DNA of 8,309 nucleotides from Methanomethylovorans sp. Lineage in GTDB: Archaea > Halobacteriota > Methanosarcinia > Methanosarcinales > Methanosarcinaceae. The notes below the pieces were generated by a model, which was not told where the DNA came from, did no database searches, and saw only the letters and a program-made list of their open reading frames with translations. Location of the stretch: assembly GCA_020854785.1 (NCBI GenBank), contig JAHFZE010000026.1, positions 1 through 8,309 on the forward strand, read 5' to 3'. Positions 1-5,568 of the stretch are shown one piece after another (within the stretch, counting starts at the first letter, position 1; each line of letters starts with the position of its first letter). The position numbers and the translations under genes are program-made.

Positions 1-2001
1 CGTTATGGACACTGCTGGAGATGTAAGACCCCTATCATCTATCTTGCTACCCGCCAGTGGTTCCTGAAGATCTCGGAATTAAAGGAGCAGATGCTCTCAG
101 AGATAGATAAGGTTATCTGGTATCCGGAATGGGCAGGATCGGCCCGTTTCAGGGACTGGGTGGAAGGTGCCAGGGACTGGTGCATCTCAAGGCAGCGTTA
201 CTGGGGCATACCCATTCCTGTCTGGCGTTGTACAGAATGTGAACGTATCGATGTCATAGGCACCAAACAGGAACTCCTTGAGAAGTCGGGTCTTGCGGAA
301 GGTATAGAGCTGCACAGGCCTTACGTGGATTCTGTGACCATTACATGCGAATGTGGCGGCAAGATGCGCCGTGTGGAGGATGTATTCGATGTATGGTTCG
401 ATTCGGCTGTTGCTTCCTGGGCCACATTGAACTTCCCACATCAAAAGGACGAGCTTGAAAAATGGTGGCCTGCTGATTTTATCACCGAAGGTCATGATCA
501 GACAAGAGGATGGTTCTATTCGCAGTTAGGTGCCAGCATGGTGGCCTTTGGCAAGGCACCTTATAAAAGTGTGCTCATGCACGGTTTCACTCTGGATGTG
601 GAAGGCAAGAAAATGTCCAAGAGCTTGGGCAATGTGGTGCAGCCTTCTGAGGTCATCGAGAAGTTTGGTGCAGACACCCTGCGTGCTTACGTGTTATCGT
701 CCAGTGCACCCTGGGAAGATCTGAAGTTCAGTAACGATGAGATAGCCAATATCCATCGGACCATCAATATTCTGTGGAACGTCTACCGTTTCCCCTTGCC
801 CTACATGGCGCTGGATGCCTTTGATCCTTCTCAGGTCTCACTGGGATCAGTGAAACCATATATGCGCAGTGAGGACAGATGGATCCTTTCCAGGATGCAG
901 TCTGTGATAAAGACAGTGGATTTAGCCATGGAGACCTGTATGCTCCAGAAGGCCATGAGGGCCATCAATGACTTTGTGCTTGAGGACCTTTCCCGCTGGT
1001 ATATCCAGCTCATAAGGCCCAGAACATGGGTGGAGGCCGATGATCCGGACAAGATAGCCGTATACAGGGTATTGTATGAGGTATTCACTACCATGACAAA
1101 GGTCATAGCTCCGTTCATGCCCCATCTTGCCGAAGAAATGTACCAGAACTTGGTACGCAATGTCTACAAGGACGCACCTGAATCCGTACACATGAACGAT
1201 TGGCCCGTACCTGACGAATCCCTTATAGATGTGGACCTTGAACAGCAGATGAAACTTGCACGCTCCATTGTAGAAGCAGCTTCCAATGCACGCCAGAAGG
1301 TAGGCCGTAAGTTGAGGTGGCCTGTGGGAAGGATCGTGGTGACCCCTCAGAACGAAACAGCGGTCTCAGCTGTTAAGAACCTGAGAGAAGTGCTGATGGA
1401 CCAGACCAATTCCAAGGATATTGTACTGACAGAACTTGGTGGCTCATGGAATGAACTGGGTTTCAGTGCCATACCCAATCCCGGAACAATAGGGCCAGTT
1501 TTCAAAGGTGATGCAGGAAAGGTCATAGCTGCTTTAAAACAGATCGATGCCATGGCATTGAAGAAAGGACTTGCCTGTGTGCAAGGGTACGAGCTACAGC
1601 TTGCTGACGGCAATATAGTGAAGATAACTCCAGATATGGTCAACTTCCAGGAAACACTTCCTGAACAGGTTGCAAGTGCTTCATCATCTGCAGGTATTGT
1701 ATATGTGGATGCGAAGCTAACAAGGGAACTGGAAGCAGAGGGTTATTCCAGAGAGGTCATTCGCAGGGTTCAGGATATGAGGAAGGAAATGGACCTGGCA
1801 GTGGAAGAGAACATCAAGGTCATTATCTGCATCGATGACGAGAGGGTGGTGGACCTAGTGCTCGATCTGGAGCAATTGATAGCCAGTGAAGTGCGTGCGG
1901 ACCTGCAGATCATAGGCTTTGACGTTGAGGCGCAGGGTGATCTTGTCAAGGACTGGGATGTGGAAGGGATATCGATACATATTGGAATCTCCAGAAGCTG
2001 A
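1..2001 (+). CDS. ileS: Isoleucyl-tRNA synthetase, C-terminal two thirds (5' end outside window)
   Basis: Cytoplasmic class I aminoacyl-tRNA synthetase that charges tRNA-Ile with isoleucine at the expense of ATP. The frame is open from base 1, so the ATG at 91 is internal; 666 codons are visible. Archaeal IleRS proteins are about 1,050 residues, so roughly 390 residues, including the HIGH motif and most of the editing domain, lie upstream. Visible in order: the HCWRC segment just after the editing insertion (codons 4-8), the return to the catalytic core with WGIPIPVW, a zinc-knuckle-like CxxC (229-240) and CxC (346-354), and the signature KMSKS at 610-624. The anticodon-binding helical domain follows, with the archaeal/eukaryotic-type [13 protein letters not shown] stretch, then a typical long C-terminal tail. 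The stop TGA is at 1999-2001. No frameshift or lost motif is visible. The mptE start lies 21 bases downstream, suggesting co-transcription. Confidence 0.97.
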   Translation, partial: RYGHCWRCKTPIIYLATRQWFLKISELKEQMLSEIDKVIWYPEWAGSARFRDWVEGARDWCISRQRYWGIPIPVWRCTECERIDVIGTKQELLEKSGLAEGIELHRPYVDSVTITCECGGKMRRVEDVFDVWFDSAVASWATLNFPHQKDELEKWWPADFITEGHDQTRGWFYSQLGASMVAFGKAPYKSVLMHGFTLDVEGKKMSKSLGNVVQPSEVIEKFGADTLRAYVLSSSAPWEDLKFSNDEIANIHRTINILWNVYRFPLPYMALDAFDPSQVSLGSVKPYMRSEDRWILSRMQSVIKTVDLAMETCMLQKAMRAINDFVLEDLSRWYIQLIRPRTWVEADDPDKIAVYRVLYEVFTTMTKVIAPFMPHLAEEMYQNLVRNVYKDAPESVHMNDWPVPDESLIDVDLEQQMKLARSIVEAASNARQKVGRKLRWPVGRIVVTPQNETAVSAVKNLREVLMDQTNSKDIVLTELGGSWNELGFSAIPNPGTIGPVFKGDAGKVIAALKQIDAMALKKGLACVQGYELQLADGNIVKITPDMVNFQETLPEQVASASSSAGIVYVDAKLTRELEAEGYSREVIRRVQDMRKEMDLAVEENIKVIICIDDERVVDLVLDLEQLIASEVRADLQIIGFDVEAQGDLVKDWDVEGISIHIGISRS

Positions 2002-2022
2002 TGGATCCAAGGAAAGACATGC

Positions 2023-2658
2023 ATGGACTTCATATCCTGGGAACCCATATACGAGGAGATACTTCAGGATCTTGGCTTTAGCCGGGAAGAGGACGAGCGT
2101 GCTGCTCTCCTTCTTTCGCACCTGCTTGAACGAACCATCTCACCTGGGCAGGATGCTCTAAAGAGGGCAATATCCGGAAAGGATGTCCTTGTTTGCGGTA
2201 ATGGTCCGAACCTCGCTGAAGAACTTGGAAGGCAGAACCTCGACAGATATGTGATAATTGCAGCTGATGGTGCAGCGGCAGTTGTAATGGATTCCGGCAG
2301 GATACCGGACATTATAGTCACGGACCTGGATGGCGACGTAAAGCGTGAGATAGAAGCTTCAGAACAAGGTTCTCTTATTGTTGTTCATGCCCATGGGGAC
2401 AATATGAGCAAGCTGCTCAAGTATGTCCCACAGCTTCAAAACATGATAGGGTCCACGCAGGCTGTTCCCCTTGTAAATGTTTTCAACTTTGGTGGTTTTA
2501 CGGATGGGGACCGGGCTGTACATGTGGCTATTGAGTTCGGTGCAGGCACTATAGAACTTGCAGGTTTCTTTTTTGATGATCCTGTGGTATCACCAGCAAA
2601 AAGTAAAAAATTGAAGTGGGCTCGCAGGCTGATCTCTTCATTAGGCATCGAATCTTGA
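2023..2658 (+). CDS. mptE: 6-hydroxymethyl-7,8-dihydropterin pyrophosphokinase, archaeal MptE type (DUF115)
   Basis: Cytosolic enzyme expected to transfer diphosphate from ATP to 6-hydroxymethyl-7,8-dihydropterin, giving the activated pterin used for tetrahydromethanopterin or tetrahydrosarcinapterin. It is the archaeal, non-homologous counterpart of bacterial FolK. The 211-residue product shows the DUF115 pattern: a glycine-rich CGNGPNL (58-64), AADG (80-83), an acidic TDLDGD (100-105) likely to bind the metal, HAHGDN (122-127) and FNFGGFTDGDR (154-164). The C-terminus is basic (SKKLKWARRL). The ATG at 2023 is chosen because AAGGAAAG (2009-2016) sits 6 bases upstream and the protein starts directly with the expected DFISWEPIYEEIL-like helix. 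It follows ileS by 21 bases with no promoter visible between them, so it probably shares that transcript. The substrate assignment rests on family membership; the fold assignment is firm. Confidence 0.9.
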   Translation: MDFISWEPIYEEILQDLGFSREEDERAALLLSHLLERTISPGQDALKRAISGKDVLVCGNGPNLAEELGRQNLDRYVIIAADGAAAVVMDSGRIPDIIVTDLDGDVKREIEASEQGSLIVVHAHGDNMSKLLKYVPQLQNMIGSTQAVPLVNVFNFGGFTDGDRAVHVAIEFGAGTIELAGFFFDDPVVSPAKSKKLKWARRLISSLGIES

Positions 2659-2690
2659 GCAGGCTGTTCTTTGATGGCGATTTTCATGAG

Positions 2691-2710
2691 AACTTATTTA
2701 TATTTTGTTA
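2691..2710 (+). promoter_or_regulatory. TATA-like promoter element upstream of the DUF373 gene
   Basis: The 73-base gap after mptE contains TTTATATTTT at 2697-2706 inside a longer AT-rich run. This resembles an archaeal TATA box. Its centre is about 31 bases before the ATG at 2732, so transcription would start only a few bases before the gene, giving a very short or leaderless mRNA. Purine-rich AGGAA (2718-2722) and AAGG (2724-2727) precede the ATG and could serve as ribosome binding sites if transcription starts further upstream. The T-rich run on the plus strand might also end the ileS-mptE transcript. These are position-based inferences. Confidence 0.45.
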
Positions 2711-2731
2711 AGCAATTAGGAATAAGGTTCC

Positions 2732-3817
2732 ATGGATACACTTGTCATCTGTATAGACCGGGATAATGACCTGGGTGAAAAGGCAAAGATCTCAAGCCCG
2801 ATTGTAGGAAGAGAGGAAAATATCAAAGCAGCTGTTGCTTTGTCCATAGCGGACCCCGAAGATTCGGATTCCAATACCATTTTCGGCGGCGTGAAAGTTC
2901 TGGATGAGCTACGTGCAAAAGGACTGGATGCTGAGCTCATCACCTTTGCAGGCGACAGGAAAGTTGGTATCACCTCTGACCAGAAGATCTCCCAGCAACT
3001 TGATGATGTCCTAAATAAATATCACGCTTCAAATGCCATTTTCATTTCTGATGGAGCTGAAGACGAAACCTTGCTTCCCATAGTCCAGTCCAGGATCAAG
3101 ATCAACTCAGTGAAACGTATAGTGATCATGCAAAGCTCGAACCTTGAAAGTACTTATTATATCCTGAAGCATGCTTTTAACGATCCCAAGATCTCTCAAA
3201 CCTTCTTTGTTCCGGTTGGACTTGCAGCTCTTATATATTCGATCTTTCTGCTGGCGCGTTATCCGGAAGGAGCTATAATTGGCATCCTTGCTGCAGTTGG
3301 CCTCTACATGCTCTACCGTGGATTTGGTGATACTGTCACCGTTATGTGGAACAAGATCAAAGATGATTTCCATATGGGCAGATTGATCGTTGTAACCCAT
3401 ACTGCAGCGTTAATGGTGATCATTGTCGCTTTTGTGCAGGGACTTGTAAGCGTATGGCAATATTACACGCACGGAGGAATATGGTATCATGGATTGGTGC
3501 CACTGGTCACTGTGTTCATACATAGTTCCGTATGGTGGCTTGTATTAGCTGCGATCATTATCAATTTTGGTCGTATGATGGATATGTACTTACAAGGGAA
3601 GTTTAGCTTGAGGCAGATATCACCCTCTTTCTATGCTTTTTCTCTGGGGATCTTATTCTGGGGAGCGACCACGTACATACTGGCCTTCAATCCTGCTATT
3701 GAAGGTTTTCAACCTTCCATCGTGTCAGGGCTGCAATATTTCATTTACTCCATAGTCATAGCTATCATCATAGCTCTTGCAGGTATAAGGATCTCTGCCA
3801 GCTCTGTCAGGAAGTGA
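2732..3817 (+). CDS. DUF373 family archaeal integral membrane protein, function unknown
   Basis: A 361-residue protein of the archaeal DUF373 family (COG2237), recognised from the N-terminal acidic DRDNDLG (9-15), SPIVGREEN (22-30) and ADPEDSDSN (40-48). The first ~155 residues form a soluble alpha/beta-looking domain with a second conserved-looking acidic patch, SDGAEDE, near residue 108. Six hydrophobic segments follow, at about 158-176, 181-199, 218-242, 255-279, 299-319 and 333-352. No signal peptide is seen, so the soluble domain probably stays cytosolic (inference). No catalytic function is established for the family to my knowledge; the clustered acidic residues would suit metal or nucleotide binding, but this is speculation. 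The ATG at 2732 begins right at the first beta strand. It has its own TATA-like element, and the phosphorylase gene starts 4 bases after its stop, so the two are very likely one transcript. Confidence 0.88.
   Translation: MDTLVICIDRDNDLGEKAKISSPIVGREENIKAAVALSIADPEDSDSNTIFGGVKVLDELRAKGLDAELITFAGDRKVGITSDQKISQQLDDVLNKYHASNAIFISDGAEDETLLPIVQSRIKINSVKRIVIMQSSNLESTYYILKHAFNDPKISQTFFVPVGLAALIYSIFLLARYPEGAIIGILAAVGLYMLYRGFGDTVTVMWNKIKDDFHMGRLIVVTHTAALMVIIVAFVQGLVSVWQYYTHGGIWYHGLVPLVTVFIHSSVWWLVLAAIIINFGRMMDMYLQGKFSLRQISPSFYAFSLGILFWGATTYILAFNPAIEGFQPSIVSGLQYFIYSIVIAIIIALAGIRISASSVRK
3809..3817 (+). promoter_or_regulatory. Ribosome binding site for the phosphorylase, overlapping the DUF373 stop codon
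   Basis: AGGAAGTGA differs from the ideal archaeal AGGAGGTGA by one base. It contains the TGA stop of the DUF373 gene and lies 4 bases before the GTG at 3822. It favours the GTG over the in-frame ATG at 3861, which has no comparable site, and suggests translational coupling of the two genes. Confidence 0.6.
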
Positions 3818-3821
3818 ACGG

Positions 3822-4625
3822 GTGGACATAAACAAACAGTATGAAGAATACTTGTATAGTATGGATCGGTCCTTTGCTGTCATTGGGGGAGTGGGTCTTT
3901 CTCAACTTGCCGACCAGTCACAGCTGACACTAGATACTGAATATGGTACTGTTGTGGCATTCATCATTAAAATGGCAGATAATAACGTATTGTTCATTCC
4001 AAGACATGCAGGGGGCAGAGGACATGTGCCTCCTCATAAGATCAATTATCGTGCCATTATAATGGCAATAAAGCAATTGGGGATTACCCGGGCCATATCT
4101 GTTAATTCAGTGGGTACGATGCAAGGACATTCCATCGGAAGTATAGTAATTCCTTGTGATTTTGTGGACTTCACTCATGGGCGTCCTTCTACTTTCTTTG
4201 AGAATGAGACCGTACATGCAGACATGTCAGAGCCTTATTGCCCCCAGCTCCGTTCTCTGATAAGGTCCATCCTCAAAGAAAAAGGAGTGGATACAGCTGA
4301 TGTTATATATGCCTGTACTGAAGGTCCAAGGTTCGAGACAAAAGCTGAGATACGCATGTTGAGCAATTTTGCAGATGTTGTGGGTATGACAGGTGTTCCT
4401 GAAGTTGTACTTGCCAAAGAGATGCAGCTATGTTATGCATCTGTGTGCCTGATAACAAATATGGCTTCAGGGATCGAGAGTTCCAGACCGACAGCAACCG
4501 AGGTGCTGGATGTTCTGACTTCGAGAAAAGAATTTATTTTTGAGCTGTTATATTCCATTGCATCACATATGCCTATAGAGCGGGAATGTCGGTGCCATTA
4601 TTCAATAGATGATGGAACTCTTTGA
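3822..4625 (+). CDS. Probable S-methyl-5'-thioinosine phosphorylase (MTAP/PNP family)
   Basis: Cytosolic purine-salvage enzyme of the PNP/UDP phosphorylase superfamily, 267 residues. It should cleave a purine nucleoside with phosphate to free base and (methylthio)ribose-1-phosphate. Visible motifs: GGVG phosphate loop (22-25), RHAGGRGH then PPHKINYRA (61-78), NSVGTM (95-100), the family signature EGPRFETKAEIRM (167-179) and GMTGVPEVVLAKE. The base-binding region reads TNMASG with Asn213, where adenine-specific MTA phosphorylases carry Asp. This favours a 6-oxopurine substrate such as methylthioinosine or inosine, in line with methanogens that first deaminate methylthioadenosine. A C-terminal CxC (Cys256, Cys258) matches the disulphide motif known in archaeal relatives. 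GTG at 3822 is preferred for its ribosome site; ATG at 3861 would remove 13 residues and still keep the fold. Family is certain, substrate is inferred. Confidence 0.85.
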   Translation: MDINKQYEEYLYSMDRSFAVIGGVGLSQLADQSQLTLDTEYGTVVAFIIKMADNNVLFIPRHAGGRGHVPPHKINYRAIIMAIKQLGITRAISVNSVGTMQGHSIGSIVIPCDFVDFTHGRPSTFFENETVHADMSEPYCPQLRSLIRSILKEKGVDTADVIYACTEGPRFETKAEIRMLSNFADVVGMTGVPEVVLAKEMQLCYASVCLITNMASGIESSRPTATEVLDVLTSRKEFIFELLYSIASHMPIERECRCHYSIDDGTL

Positions 4626-4632
4626 CTTGGTA

Positions 4633-5487
4633 TTATGCAATGTCTTTCGAAGTGTCGATCTGGACGCCATCACATATCTTGAACTTTATCACTTCAGAAG
4701 TAGGTAACATTCCTCTTATCTTAGGAATAGCAAGCTTATTTACCATCTTATCGGTGCCCCTGTCAAGAGATATCTCAAAGATAACATCTGCAGAACTAAG
4801 GATCTCGTTCTCTATATGCTCAGGATGGCTGCCTTTAAGACCATAAAGATATGTAAGAGCGCCTGTTTCCTTGCTGATCTCGTATATGATGTGCATCAGC
4901 CTTCTAAGTGATCCCGGATCCACATTTAGGTTCATGAAAAATGAGAAATTGTCAAAGACAAGGTTGATATCTCCCCGTTGGGCCTCATCCCTGATATTCA
5001 TTAAACTATATTCTACGAACTCAAGCAGCCTGGTGTCTACATTGTCATTACGTGCAATATCTACCATTTCACCTGAAGGTGTAAGATAATATTCACTATA
5101 AACATCAATGAAAATTATGTTGTCTATTTCAAATTTGAGGTTAAGTATATCCTGGAGTATAAATTTAGGTCTTCGATTGGTACTGAAATAATATGTACTC
5201 CTTGACTGGGTGAACTGGTAGAGGAATATTTCTGCCATACAGGAGGGGTCAGCTGAAATATACGTCATAGATCCGCAAGGTAATCCTCCTCCTATACTTC
5301 TGTCAAGGACGGAAATACCTGTACTTGATATGCCGGAACGCTGTATCTTTTCGAGAACAGTCTTATTTTCCTGGGGTATGCTTTCCCGGATGGTATCATA
5401 AAGATTGTGTGCATCATTTCCAGCATGTGATGCTTTTTCTTCACTGACTGCCTGCTGCATTCCTGCAGACTTGAAAGGTCCTAGCAT
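4633..5487 (-). CDS. RecA/KaiC-like (RAD55-type) ATPase-family protein with degenerate Walker A, HTR-like
   Basis: A 284-residue cytosolic protein. Residues 1-45 are polar and probably flexible. A KaiC/RAD55-style core then begins: STGISVLD (55-62), GGGLPCGS (66-73) and the P-loop position YISADPSCMAEIFLYQF (76-92). Read against a GDPGSGKE-type loop, Ala85 stands where the Walker A lysine should be and the glycines are lost. The Walker B-like strand INLVFDN with Asp179 remains. The C-terminus (KIRGM, IKFK, IDTSKDIA) is well ordered and looks intact, so this is not a decayed pseudogene. Related archaeal proteins are often named HTR-like or RAD55 family; their role is not established, with signalling or regulation proposed by analogy to KaiC and GvpD. 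The ATG has an AGAGGA site upstream. It is transcribed away from the helicase and converges on the phosphorylase with 7 bases between stops. Confidence 0.8.
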   Translation of the reverse strand: MLGPFKSAGMQQAVSEEKASHAGNDAHNLYDTIRESIPQENKTVLEKIQRSGISSTGISVLDRSIGGGLPCGSMTYISADPSCMAEIFLYQFTQSRSTYYFSTNRRPKFILQDILNLKFEIDNIIFIDVYSEYYLTPSGEMVDIARNDNVDTRLLEFVEYSLMNIRDEAQRGDINLVFDNFSFFMNLNVDPGSLRRLMHIIYEISKETGALTYLYGLKGSHPEHIENEILSSADVIFEISLDRGTDKMVNKLAIPKIRGMLPTSEVIKFKICDGVQIDTSKDIA

Positions 5488-5494
5488 GAAACTT

Positions 5495-5500
5495 TTCCTC
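5495..5500 (-). promoter_or_regulatory. Ribosome binding site of the RecA/KaiC-like gene
   Basis: On the minus strand GAGGAA (within AGAGGAAAAG) ends 7 bases before the ATG at 5487-5485. It matches the archaeal Shine-Dalgarno core and supports this start. Confidence 0.55.
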
Positions 5501-5506
5501 TTGAAC

Positions 5507-5549
5507 TTGAATATATAATTACTACTATATTATATTTTTATCTATATCT
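5507..5549. promoter_or_regulatory. AT-rich divergent promoter region with overlapping TATA-like elements
   Basis: This stretch is almost pure A/T and lies between the divergent RecA/KaiC-like and helicase genes. On the minus strand AAAATATAATATA (5538-5526) would place transcription start near 5507, leaving a ~20-base leader that includes the AGAGGA site. A second minus-strand candidate, AATTATATATTC (5520-5509), is too near the ATG for that leader. On the plus strand CTATATTATATTTTT (5525-5539) would give a start near 5557, and TTTTTATCTATATC (5535-5548) one near 5569. The two best candidates occupy the same bases on opposite strands. Exact boxes are inferred, not proven. Confidence 0.5.
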
Positions 5550-5568
5550 ATTGGATGTAACACATATA

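Noticed and set aside
91..93. ATG at 91 as the start of ileS
   Set aside because: The same frame is open to base 1 and the upstream codons encode the expected HCWRC...ATRQWF segment of IleRS, so the gene simply enters from outside the window.
187..1643. Several minus-strand open frames of 90-110 codons within ileS
   Set aside because: The sense frame is plainly IleRS throughout; the antisense products have no motifs and look like shadows of its codon bias.
2566..2577. T-rich run (CTTTTTT) near the end of mptE as a transcription terminator
   Set aside because: It is inside the mptE coding sequence and encodes the phenylalanines of the conserved-looking GFFFDDP segment.
5488..5568. Small RNA or riboswitch in the divergent intergenic region
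   Set aside because: The stretch is nearly all A/T with no stable stem that I could find; promoter elements explain it adequately.
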